A DNA stretch of 64,000 bases, taken from the NCBI GenBank assembly GCA_905250885.1, contig CAJNOQ010000101.1:9819-73818 (forward strand), written 5' to 3'. Made by a program: the position numbers and the translations under genes. The notes below the pieces were generated by a model that ran no database searches, had not been told where the DNA came from, and saw nothing but the letters and a program-made list of their open reading frames with translations. Below, in pieces: positions 49,482 to 61,333 of the stretch. The number at the start of each line of letters is the position of its first letter. Position 1 is the stretch's first letter. Source of the DNA: Didymodactylos carnosus (taxonomy: Eukaryota; Rotifera; Eurotatoria; Philodinida; Philodinidae).

Positions 49482-51842
49482 TGCTTCGATCGGGTACTGT
49501 ACACTTTATTTCATATTTAGTGTTAGGTTCTAATCATATTTTTAATCACCCATCTATCAATGGAGAAGAAAATTCATAATTCCTACAAAAGATATTTTCA
49601 TACGTTCAAAGATTAGTATAGGTTCAAAACTTTCTCTTTCACTGCTACAGGCAGTATATTTTACGATAAATTAAGAAATCAAAATATTTATCTGAGAATT
49701 GACATTTAAATCAGTCATTCAATTCAGGAGTGGATAATATAAGAACGAAGTTATTTAGTATAAAAAAAGTACAAGTTGTAACCGATTGTGAGTCTACGTG
49801 TTCCAATGGCTATGTACCTCTGAATAGAGCCTACTCTAATGAAAAGTGTTATTTTAAGACCTTGCCGACGGACAATATAATATAAAGCGCTCTATTGCAT
49901 TCTCGCTACTTAAAATGACGCAATGCCACACAAAAACATGTTAAGTTTCATTTCACTAATAGTTGCTTACAATCTATCTAACGTGAGTGGTTATATGTTC
50001 TTAATGAAGAAAAGAACCTTAAATGGGATTGACTCACCAACTCATGCACATTCTGTGCATATAAAATTAAGTTATATAAATAAATAAAGTTGCTCCTGAT
50101 ACTAACTATCAGAGAGTATATCAATAAAAAAACATAATAAAATGTTGAAAGATCATGGATGAGAACGCCTATTGTTCAACACGCGAGAGTTAATTGGGAC
50201 ATAGTTCTTGAACAGAAAACAAAAACATTTCTTTGACATTTGTTATTTTTTTTACAAAATTAGATAAATTATTTTCTACCCTCAAAACTTCAGAAAGTGC
50301 ACAAATTTTAAAGATTCAAATCAAAAGTACTCAGTTTTTATAAACGTAATGTTTTCGACAGTAATTAACTCTAATGGGATTTGAAAATACAAATTATCAT
50401 AACCTGCGACAACCGCTTTATACAAAAAGTACAGTAATTCTAATGACGAGCAAGTTTGATAAATGAAAGGATGTCTATAGTTAACAATAGAAGTGGTTCT
50501 AAATAAACATATTTTATTATACATCTATATATGGTATATATGTGTGTAATAGATATAAATATAATTTTGTAGAGAAGATATGTACAAACAAAATAATGAC
50601 ACAAAAAAAATAATACAGTAAAACAAGCTCTCCCCATGAAATGATCTGAATAGAAAACAAGCAAAAAAGAAAATGTTTTTCATTATTCACGATAAACAAA
50701 GCGTGTATATGTTCTGTTTCATAGAGACTAAACCTACACAACATTCGTTCGATCGTAATTTATTTACAATGAAAAATTATTTCCTCTTTATTATCAAATA
50801 AGCAAAATAGCAAAGAAAAAAAAATCTTAAATAATTCAATGTAGACAATATGGTTTTCTTCATTCTTAATTCATGCAAGTTACTAATAAACAATAAACAA
50901 GAATAGCTCATGAATCAATTCAACATCAATGCAAAAATTTCATTATATTTCAGAGAAAAGTCCCAAGATGTTAGAAACATGGTCAGACATGAAAGCATTT
51001 GGAAGAATACGAAATTTCTCTAAACTAGTGAATGTTAAATGACCATTCTTATTATTCATTGACTTTAACCGAGTATTCACTCTAATGACTTAACGTGAAA
51101 GCCCTGACTTGAACTAAGAAAATCTTGAGTTTTAAATTATATCGATGATCTATACAAAATTAATCGAGTGTAGATTTATTACGCACTGCCAAATCTCAAT
51201 GATATTTCGTTCATTTGACACAAAACATAGAAATCGCGCGAGATATGTGATGTTTCAAAAAATGAAACAATGAGCACACACAAATCCACAACGAAAACCA
51301 GAGGTTCGCAGCAACTAGAAAAATAATACAACACAAAAAAAATAAAAGAACAATAAACGCATTAGAGACGAAATAAACGCACAGCAACAGTGTATCAAAG
51401 AGAATGAACATCTTTTTTTTTTTTTATCAACACAGAAAAACGGAAACAAAAATATAGCTATATCTTTCTCGCTCTGAGATCTCAGTAAAACGAACAAAAG
51501 AATCTGAATCAATTTGAACAAAAACAAAAAGAAAACGGCGCAAAAGACACAAATTTGATGATGGTGGGCTTCTTTTCACATAGACGATGTTCTAAAAAGC
51601 CTATTTACAATAATAAAATAAGGAAGAGAAGAACAACAACTAAAAAGTGAAATTAAGATAAACTCAACTAAGTCTGTTTATTCATAACCAAGAACAATAC
51701 AACATGTACGAAAAAATATAATTAAACAGAAAAATATATATATTTATTAATATAGATAAGGATAATAATGGTTTTTTGAGTTGAAACAAAGTAACAAATT
51801 TACATAAATCAGCTAAACATTTGATTTATGCTTTCATATTTG
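49482..51842. other. Intergenic interval between GIT start and EMSY stop
   Basis: 2.4 kb separating two genes on the minus strand, so it should contain the EMSY 3' untranslated region (right end) and the GIT promoter (left end). The sequence is AT-rich with chance Phe/Leu/Tyr frames at 50321-51527. No conserved block or repeat of note was seen. Confidence 0.45.
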
Positions 51843-54800
51843 TTACCGGCGAGTACGTTTCTAAAACGAAACAACAAAAAAAAATTGACATGACAAAATT
51901 GGCATACAAAAGATATTTTCTCTACTATCAGTCTAAGATCAAGTAATGAAGATAACTTACTCTACTTGTCATTGAATAAATAGTCGATTGTTCTTTTAGT
52001 TTTGGATATTCTGATTCAAAATAATTGAAAAGTTTCTCTAAATTATCGGCTGTTATTTTCGATAGATTATTTTCTAATAATTTCCGTTTAATATCCATAA
52101 TCGAATCAAAAAACTCATCTTTTGATATAACCCCGCTCTAGAATTCAACAAATAAATATCTAAATTTGATCAAAAAATAAAAACTGCATCTGTCCATACA
52201 ACTAAATTTGTTTGAATTGTATCAAATTTTGTTGACAAATTTTGTTGACATTTTAAATCAAGAAATCGAAAACCATACTGGGATAATACATTACGAAGCA
52301 AACTAAGAGAAAAAAATTCACTTTTACTTGGATATTATACAATAAAAGCTGAACATTTAATTACGTATCAGCAGCAACTGTCCAACTTTCATCTTTTCCT
52401 GATAACTCGTTTTCACGTTGACGAATACGCTTACCAGTTGTTCGACCTACAAGCATCAAATATTATTTTACTCCAAAAACACATCTGAGAGTATCAATAC
52501 GTTACCTGCAGATAAACTGGCCTCTGGATGCTGTTGAGAATATAAAATAATTTCTTGTTCGGCAACGGGTGAACCATCAAACTCCATGCTATTTTCATTT
52601 TGTTGTTGGTTATTATTATCAACTTCTTCGTTTTCCGAACCATCATCGTCTAGATCTTCTTCAGGTTCCTGATTTTCAATTTTCAGAAAAATAATTAAAT
52701 GCTTATCGTACAGACAAAATTTTACTTACTTCATCAAACGGATTGCTCTGAATACATTTATCTTCCATTAATGGTCGTGTACTTGCACCAGAAACAGATG
52801 AAATGGAAGAATGGGATGGCGAAGAAACTATTAATGGTGTAGTTATAGTTGTTACAGATGATGGATTGTTATTTAATTGAATATGAGTTGGGCGATATTG
52901 AACTGTATCAGTATTGCTATAGATTGCATCATCATCTGATTTCAACTCATTCATATTGACCGATAATGGAAGATTATTTGATGTTGATTCATCGGGGTAA
53001 GATAGAGTAACATTGCTTGATGTATGAATTATCGATCGATTATGATAATGGTGCCGATTAAAACCATCCGTCTGTGACATTTGCAACATTGTATTACTAT
53101 TTCCATGATTAATAAGTCCATTTGGACTGGGTACAAGTGACGAACTGGTTATCAGACGTTGATCATTGGCAGTATCGTTATCAGCACTTGGACGAGGCAT
53201 TATGGCACGTTCCTAACAAGAAACAACTCTTAGTTTTTTTTATGATATAAGGGAATATGCAAACCTTATTTCGCTTTTTAGTTGTTTTAAAACAAGTTAA
53301 AACTGAAACGGCACCAGCAGCATTGGTGTGTTTATTTTCGTAACAAACAGTTGCTGTTGTTGGTGTTGGTTTTGAGTGTAGATCGGTTGTTTTTCCTGTT
53401 GTACGAACACGAAACACAGGTACACCTAGAATATGATATGTAGTCAAAATACCTAAAAATAATAAAATTATTTTTATTTTACTTGGATTCATTGATGTCA
53501 TGCGATAAATCATGGGTCCGGAAGTTGTTGTTTGTCGCTGTTGAGGTGATGGCATTGGAGTCGCTTCATGATGCATAGGACTTGTACTGGTAGAAACAAC
53601 AGTTGAAATTGGTTGTACAATATTTGCTGTTGTGGAATTACTCACTGTTGTTGCTAAACAAAATAAATTTACGGTTTGGAGTAACAGACCTGGAACAATG
53701 TTTTTCTTCCAGAATATCTATTAGATGTCTATTAGATAAAAGATTCAAATTAATGCAGAAAGAGGCTTTAGGTAGTTTTTCTCGCCAGAAGATAAACACT
53801 ATCCACAATTAAAAACTAAAGAAGCTAATATACTAACCATTTGGATAAGACGGTAACACTTTTGCTATCGGTCTTAAAACTTTGCCAATAGGTTTCTCAG
53901 AAGGAGCGCTGCTTGACGAGCGTCGTCTTGGTTTCGAATTTCCATTACAATTTCCATTATTTGTTATAATAACACTGTGATTGCTATTGAAGGGCGAAGT
54001 GTCATTTTTAGAAACATAATATTGTTGCTGCTGATTATTATTAGTGTTTGTTGGCGATGGTAACGCGCTGGATGAAGATGTATCTGTGTAATCTGCTGAC
54101 CGCAATGGGGACATTGATAGACTATGAGAATAGGCTGGTGTAGGTGATGTTGTAACTGTTATTTCTTGTGCTGCCTGAGGAATCATTGATGAATAGTCAC
54201 ATGACGTTGATGTAGATAAACGAAATGTAGAGTTATTATAGTTGTTATTTGAAGAGACGCTGTCACTTCTTGTACGGGTGAACTGAAAATTAGATGATTG
54301 TGACTGAGTGGGCAAGACAATCTGAACGGCAGGTAATGTTATAGTTGAGCCAGACGCAGCGGTAGTTGATCGTCTTTGAAACTGCTGCTGACTAAAATAA
54401 GAAAAACATTTATGCGTAAGAAAATAATAATAATGTGCTCATATCAATAGAAACAAAGTGTTTTGAAAATATAAATAATGTTCTAACAATATTTACTTGA
54501 ACTCATTTGTGGTTGTGATTTGTATTGGATTAGCAATTGTTTTCGTGGTCTGCAGCGGTGGCGGTGGACAATTGCTGAATTTCACCAATTTTACTGGGCT
54601 TTGTTGATGTTGAGTATTTTGTTGTTGATTATGTAAATGATGATTTGTCGGTGAGACCAAAATGATTTTTGTATTACCAATTTGAATGTTAGTTGTCGGT
54701 TTTGGAACCACAGTTTGAATATTTAATATACGGGGCAAATTGGGAGTAACGAATAATGTTGGCTGTTGAGTTGTCGTTTTAGGGGAATCACTAAGAAATA

Positions 54801-57800
54801 TTTGTGGATTATTGATGCTATTTGTATTATTATTGTTCATAGGACTGGAAAGTGGAGAAATAGTAGAACTACTCGTTGTCGTTGAGGGATGGAGACTGAT
54901 ATGTTGTAATGTTGGAGTTAAAAAAGTGGAAGAAGTAGGCTGTGTTGATAACGGTGTAGCAGTCTGAATTTGTTGCTGTTGTAATAGTTGCATTGAATTT
55001 CGAATGTCACTCGCTGTCGACGATAGCATAGCTAAATCATTTCGATAATAGTTTGGTGTTGTGGAATTACTTGGCAAGGGTGGCATAGATGCACCCTTTG
55101 TGCTGGCTGAAAACTGAAAGAAACAAAGGTTAATATTGAAACTGACATATTAACAAAACAAAATCTTACATTGGTAATAGTTGTTGTTGGTACAGATCCT
55201 ACAAATGTTTTTTGTTCTGTTAATAAGTTCGATGATGCCGATTGTTGTTGTGTTTGAGATGGTATAGCAGTCAGCATATTAACAACGAATGGTGCTGTAT
55301 TCATCGTAGCCATTGCTACCAACGCATCAACTGTTTCCTGAACGATGTCCTCAATGTTCTCAAGATTATCATAATTATTCATTTCGGTATTATTGTAGTC
55401 ATCGTTATCTTCAAATGACTTTTTGCGCGAAGACAATGAGACAGGTCGTCGAACAATTTTTCTTGACGTTTTAAATCGATTTGATTGTGCGGTTATTGAA
55501 CGTGGATGCGATGCTGGTAAAACAGATGATAGTAAAGTAGCTGATGAAGATGTTGAAGACGGAGATGGACGTTTGAATGACGGTGGTGAAGAGCGATTGT
55601 GATGAGGTCTTGAATGATCCGATTTTGAATAAGAAGAATGATAATTATGTTTTGAAGACGCTGATCCTCGCTGATTTGACGATGACATAGAATTGTTCGA
55701 AGATTGCCCATTCACTTTTTGTAATTCTTTCTGTACAACTTCAATTAATGTATCTAAACTGGTTTTGCGTTTAACAGCTTGCTTAGCACGAACTAATCGA
55801 ATAACTTTCGAACCTAAAGCAAAACTAACACTATGAAATACAGCATAGGTACTGGAACTTTTCGTGTCTTACAAATGGAATAAGTAGAGAACCAAAGATT
55901 ATTTTTGTTCTAGTGAAACATCCGCGCATATCATCTACCTCAAGCAAGGAGACAGCTGATAGTCATGAACAAAATAGCTATAAATTTTCAAAAGTCACAA
56001 AAACGAAAAAGAACGACACAAAAGAAAAGAAACTCTTATCAATGTAATGTCTCTCGTTGGCTTAAACGTACTACTATCACTAAAAGAGGATCTCCCGCTA
56101 TCAGGTTTTTTCGACCAGTTTGTAAAAAAGTATATATCCTAACATTTTTACGGTTTTGGATCTGTACTTTTTGAGAAAAAGATATTTAAGTTTTTCCGAT
56201 GTCTTCTGCTCCGTTTTCAAAATTTGAATAAAGTTTTTGTTTTTCAAAGTGAAGACTTAGTTTTAGAGAACATAGAGAACATCAAACTGTATATTAAAAA
56301 AAATTTCATCTTTTCTAGATGAGATTCGCAGAAAATTTTAAGTTTACGTTTCCAGTGGAATTTTGGAACTAAAAGTATTTTGAAACAAACCTTGAACTAA
56401 ATTTCGCTTGAACGAAGCATTTTAAAGCAAAACTCACATGTTTCAATTTAAAAATCGAGTTTTACGAGTTTCGAAAAATTCTTCGTTCGTATTCCAGAGA
56501 ATCACATTCTGAACAACTTTTGTATCCATACTTCTGCTTCAAATGCTTCGTACAAGCAAAATTTGGTTCAAGGTTTGTTTCAAAATACTTTTAGTTCCAA
56601 AATTCCATTAGAAACGTAAAACTTAAATTTTTCCATGAACTCTCATCCAGAAACGATGAAACTATTTTTTATATACAATTTGATGTTCTCTATGTTCTAG
56701 TGGCGTAACCAGAAACTGGCTATAGATACGGCGGTGGCCGTACCGCCTCCCAAAACTTTTTGGAGGTAGTGTCTGCCAAATTCTGCAGTGGGTACGGCGG
56801 CCGCCGTACCTCGCCGTACCTTGGTTACGCCACTACTATGTTCTCTAAAACTAAGCCTTCACTTTGAAAAAAAAAACTTTATTCAAATTTTAAAAATGGA
56901 GCAGAAGACGTCGGAAAAACTTAAACATCTTTTTCTCAAAGAAGTACAGATCCGAAACCGTAAAAATGTTAGGATATATACTTTTCTACAAACTGGCCGA
57001 AAAAATCGGATGAAGAGACCCCCTTAAATGTGTATTAACCTACAAGTGCTTACCACTCAAATCAGTTGAGCCAAAATTTGCAAAATTTTGTTTTGAATTT
57101 CCAATTATGGTATGATGGTGTTGTGCTGTTGCATTTGGAATATCATCTTGTTGTTGACGAATTTCGTCGTCTACTAATTGCTTGAAACTTTCATCTATAG
57201 TAGACCAAAAGCAAAAGCGGGTAAAAACAAATAATTATGTGTTGCAGGCGTACATACTTAATAATGTTGTTTTTACATTTGGATTATTTTGAATAATAGC
57301 TGTTGGAGGACATTTTTGAATAACACATTCAGCTAGATGCATATAATCTGTAGCTGGTGCTAAATGTACCACTGGAGGACAAATATAATTTGCTTCAACC
57401 TCCCAATTCATTGTAGTCGCAGAATCATTTGAACTAAGGATATCAACACATATATTCTGAGTTGGAAATGATCAAATCCGTGAGATGAATGTTCAAACCT
57501 TATAGCAGCGATAGATGTCAATTGCTCGTCGTATAATGCTCGTTTTACTTCTGCTGTATGACGTTCTCGGCTGACATTAAATGCTTGCTGTAAAACTGGT
57601 AATAATGGTAGTTTATCTTTTGTTAAATCACCTTGTGCACGAAGAGCTGAGATAATCTGAGAATATGAGTTTATACCTAGATTAAAGAAGAACGTCTTAA
57701 ATACATGCGATAGAAAAGCTCTTTAAATTGTAATCCAGCAATCTACTCTAAATTAGCCAATATTTCTCTGAGTCTCTACAAAATCTAATTTTACTTTTTC

Positions 57801-57942
57801 TCATTTCTATTTTTGACAGTTAAACGAGGAGTTACTTTTCCAACTAACTATGAATTTCAATAAATAACGCAAACTTTTAAACACACTTACCCATATTCTT
57901 GAGTTTCGCTTTGCAGCGACGTCGTGAATATTCGTGTTGCAT
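51843..57942 (-). CDS. EMSY homologue (ENT-domain transcriptional repressor)
   Basis: Minus-strand exons: 57891-57942, 57499-57676, 57258-57433, 57054-57194, 55170-55813, 54497-55113, 53838-54391, 53483-53653, 53265-53425, 52730-53212, 52506-52668, 52365-52446, about 52290-52302, 51961-52137 and 51843-51860. The frame is about 1209 residues (human EMSY about 1320). The ENT domain fills residues 1-95: RRRCKAKLKNMGINSY, IISALRAQGDLTKDK, SRERHTAEVKRALYDEQLTS and MNWEVE match the EMSY ENT domain closely. The remainder is Ser/Thr/Gln/Asn-rich, as in family members, ending with an acidic stretch, a helical segment (EFFDSIMDIKRKLLENN) and KRTRR. EMSY is a nuclear chromatin-associated repressor; vertebrate EMSY binds BRCA2. 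The 13-nt exon 13 is uncertain; an alternative donor and acceptor there adds three residues. The start is the in-frame ATG of the first exon. Confidence 0.92.
56083..57026. mobile_element. Long-arm palindromic element in EMSY intron 4
   Basis: Sequence from about 56083 to 56410 returns inverted at about 56535-57026. Shared blocks include CCAGTTTGT and TATATATCCTAACATTTTTA near the tips, the CAAAGTGAAG and TTTTAGAGAACATAGAGAAC blocks, and AAAAGTATTTTGAAACAAAC near the centre. The right arm is longer only because a 138-bp MITE is inserted in it. The tips read AGAGGATCTC and AGGGGGTCTC, so the ends are diverged and no target duplication is certain. There is no coding capacity. EMSY intron 4 is about 1.24 kb because of this element, against roughly 60-400 nt for the other introns. 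Confidence 0.75.
56698..56835. mobile_element. 138-bp hAT-type MITE nested in the palindromic element
   Basis: Terminal inverted repeats TAGTGGCGTAACC and GGTTACGCCACTA are perfect over 13 bp. The element is flanked by an exact 8-bp duplication, CTATGTTC, at 56690-56697 and 56836-56843. An 8-bp duplication with TAGTGGCGTA-type ends is the hAT superfamily signature. The uninterrupted target is present in the other arm of the host palindrome near 56265-56290, which confirms the insertion boundaries. The interior is GC-rich, with GTACGGCGG-type inverted blocks. It is non-autonomous and younger than its host element. Confidence 0.88.
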
Positions 57943-57952
57943 TTCTTCATTC

Positions 57953-60900
57953 CTAAAAAAAAGATAAATTAAATTATATTTCGAGGAATTCTGCAGGAAA
58001 AGTATTTCAAAAAGATCATAACTTTTTGTTAAGTTTCTCGCGTATAATTGTTATTAGAGAATTCAATAATCAATAAAACTTAGTAGAATAAACGCGATGT
58101 GCTTACTAATTGCTGTAAAACATATTGATTAAATATATGAGATAGCTAAAACCAATATAATAATCGTATTCGATCTGCGCGCATTTCTGTTCGCTTCTTA
58201 TAATTGAAATGGAACCAATCGCATAATTTTCAATACAGCACTTAAAAAACTAGCATACAGCCTCTCCAAAAGAAGATGGTCGGCTGAAGAGGAGAAATAT
58301 TTTAAGAGAGAAGCAATGGAGTTTTAGCAAAAAATATTCGTCGGATGAAGCATGTTCGAAATTAGATATGGTCAAATTTCCATGAATGTCACTCTATATC
58401 ATTCTCAAATTGGACAAAGAAGTAATTATAAGAACGAGTGAAAAAGTTATGGTACATTTCAACCAATGAAACTTTGAAAGAAGTGATTGAAAACAACAGT
58501 GGATTTTCTTTTCTTTTCTTGGCATTGTGAAAGATGCAACAGAAAAGAGAGATAGAGAGGTAAGATAGGATATAACTAGCTGAGGTATCTCTTCAGATCA
58601 GTATCATATTCAGGCGGCCTGGCAGTAGGCATACACCGGATTCGACTTTTTAACCGAGAAATAAAAAAATCTGTAGATCATTCGCAAAATGAACTTGGAT
58701 AGTTATTTTATTTTTATATTGAATTTGTATTAGATTGTTCGACTTCGAGACTTGGCAAGACAGATTCATAGATCGCCTTTTATCTTCAATAAATAATACA
58801 AGGTTCTATTCGTTTCCTCTGACGTAGGAACTGCTTATAAAGCTACTTAGCAAAGTAAGCGCAAGTTTTAATCAATCAGTAGCACCTGAATTTGATGCAA
58901 CTTGATTTCTTTGTTTACTCAAGTATGAACTTTCGAATTCGGATATTTGTACAGAACGATCACAATCTATATATTGTAGCTGCACGCGAGAGTGATGTGA
59001 TTATTCTATACAAATGCCTGAATTGTGCTAGTTTGAACTAAATTCAGTTATTGTAAAATTATATGAATGGAGGTCTGATATTAGACTAAATAGTAGTAAC
59101 GTGATTGCATGTCATTATTTTCTCCTAGTAACACAGGCCACATTTTTTCGTCGATAAGGCAACGCTTTTCTTCAGTGCCGATCTGCTTTCTACGTATCAT
59201 ACTTAATTTCTCCTTTCTTATTGCTATTAGAAGGCTTCTTTCGAAAGCAATGACAACTGCAGAATTACAAGGGATTGTTTTTGATGGAAATCTGAGTCCA
59301 AGTGCACATTAGCACTCCACTGCTTTCTCAAAGTGCCACCAACTGTAGAAGGTCCGAGAAAGATACATAGTTGCAGATAGACGACAGTGATAATGAGAAA
59401 GCACAACTATCCTCTATCAATTTACTTGTTCACAGTGTTAGCATAAGTAAATGAGGGCGCAGTGTAAAAGCATAAATTATGTGGCTTATTTACAGAATAA
59501 ATATCAAGAAATGACGGCCTAACTGAGTTGTTTTTGCAACAAACTGATTAAATAAATATCGTGCCTTAAATAGATCGTTCTGATAGGTGTTATAAAATGC
59601 CTCTGATGTTTTTTCTACGATGGCAAATGAATAATTTTATGATCCCGATGATTCAGGGTTTTATTCGAAGTTGTTGCTGTTCTGATGAATATTGACGATC
59701 GATGACTATCAATCAATGGCTCCAATTGTGATAGCCAGTCCAGTGCTTCTGACTCCTTCCTTTCGTTATATTTTCGATAATGACTCAGACAATTCTTTTT
59801 TATTCAACTAAACCAATGATGGTGAATCATACAGAGTCGTGCGGAATACTTATGGTCAGGTCATCAAAATTTCGTCGTATTTCTGCCATAGTATGCTCAA
59901 CTTTGACCAGAAAAAGTAATACTTAACAGTTAACACTAATGAGCTTCTTTCAGTTGGGTAGATCTGAGTGTGCAATTGTAGTCAATACAGCAAAACATGG
60001 TGGTATAGACTTAAACAACTTAGTTTCAACAGAGAGTTTTGAATAAAATTACTAAAAATTATATCTTGTAGAAAATGTCAAAATCTATCACCTGTATGAA
60101 TTACACGTCGTTCGGGCTTACCATTTAATTAGCAACACAAACGCATTCTTCGAGCGACTTGTAGTCACTTAATGTATTTTGCAGAATTCTAGTACATTTT
60201 TTCACATGATTTTTGATAGTCTAATTAAGATGGTATGTTTAGTATTGTGTAATCGAAGTAATATTAAACTTTTCTTACTCTACAGATGCTTCTCTATCTC
60301 TTGAATAAAAGAAAAATTATAAAATATAATTCTTTTTAAAAGTCATTGAGAAATATGTTTGTTTGTTTGACTGTACAAAATATATATGTGTTTACACTTC
60401 AGAAATGCATCTCTTTACCATCGGATCCTCGATATAACGTTCCAGGTGTAATCTGTAATACCTTAACAAGTAACATTTTCCATCACATACTTTAAATTTT
60501 AAGATATTCAAATTTTTTTACTGTACCTCCAGTTCTTACATCCTCTTGAACTTTTCCATTTTGTTTTGTTGTGAAACTAGTCTCTGTAACTCGGTGATAT
60601 TCAAACTCTGACTTTTTCGTGTAAATTACACGAACTGACCATAATTACCCGAAATCATATTTTGTAAAGAGTACACATTTTTGTAGTTGGTAATTAATTA
60701 AATAACGGTAAGCCCGAACGACGTGTAATTCATACAGGTGATAGATTTTGACATTTTCTACAAGATATAATTTTTAGTAATTTTATTCAAAACTCTCTGT
60801 TGAAACTAAGTTGTTTAAGTCTATACCACCATGTTTTGCTGTATTGACTACAATTGCACACTCAGATCTACCCAACTGAAAGAAGCTCATTAGTGTTAAC

Positions 60901-61333
60901 TGTTAAGTATTACTTTTTCTGGTCAAAGTTGAGCATACTATGGCAGAAATACGACGAAATTTTGATGACCTGACCATAAGTATTCCGCACGACTCTGTAT
61001 ATTTGGAAAACTTTACAATAAGAAATTCATTCTAATTAAAAAATCTGTCGCTAAACAAAATATGAAAGTTTTTTCCGCCTTCGTACTTTTTTTTTGTCGT
61101 ATGTTGGTACACTAAAAGTGATAATAGAACGCTGATCTGAGATAATCTTATAACGTTTTGTTTTACTATAGATGTATTATTCTATTTAATATTGTATTGC
61201 AAATGAGTCAAAAAAAATTACATCCAAAAGTTTAGGTAATTACTTTGCCTTTTAATAAATTTTTATATTTTTCATTATGTGTTTGTTTATGTAGCCTGAT
61301 TGTTGCGTGTAAATTATTATTAAACGTCATCAA
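57953..61333. other. Divergent intergenic interval between EMSY and EZH2
   Basis: 3.4 kb between the first exons of two divergently transcribed chromatin genes. The EMSY-proximal part has no recognised feature apart from a chance frame at 59109-59312. The EZH2-proximal part is dominated by the inverted repeat structure at 59829-61000. The EZH2 start codon lies 333 bp past the right arm, so its promoter probably lies in or beside that arm. Confidence 0.5.
59829..61000. repeat. 294-bp perfect inverted repeat with 584-bp spacer
   Basis: Bases 59829-60122 and 60707-61000 are reverse complements over 294 bp, with no difference found by eye. The arm starts ATACAGAGTCGTGCGGAATA and ends CGTTCGGGCTTACC. 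The 584-bp spacer has no long open frame. No target-site duplication is evident next to the outer ends (flanks GGTGAATC and ATTTGGAA). It could be a young foldback or MITE-like transposon, or a recent local inverted duplication. The complete identity implies recent origin or ongoing conversion between the arms. Confidence 0.85.

Noticed and set aside
50321-51527. Series of minus-strand frames with membrane-like Phe/Leu/Tyr/Cys-rich sequence
   Set aside because: Overlapping chance frames in A-rich plus-strand DNA; no conserved motif, consistent splice sites or ATG context.
53426-53482. Hydrophobic segment (IKIILLFLGILTTYHIL) in EMSY that looks like a membrane helix
   Set aside because: It coincides with a 57-nt GT-AG segment, the usual intron size here, and a membrane helix makes no sense in EMSY. 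Because the length is a multiple of three the frame stays open either way, so transcripts would settle it.
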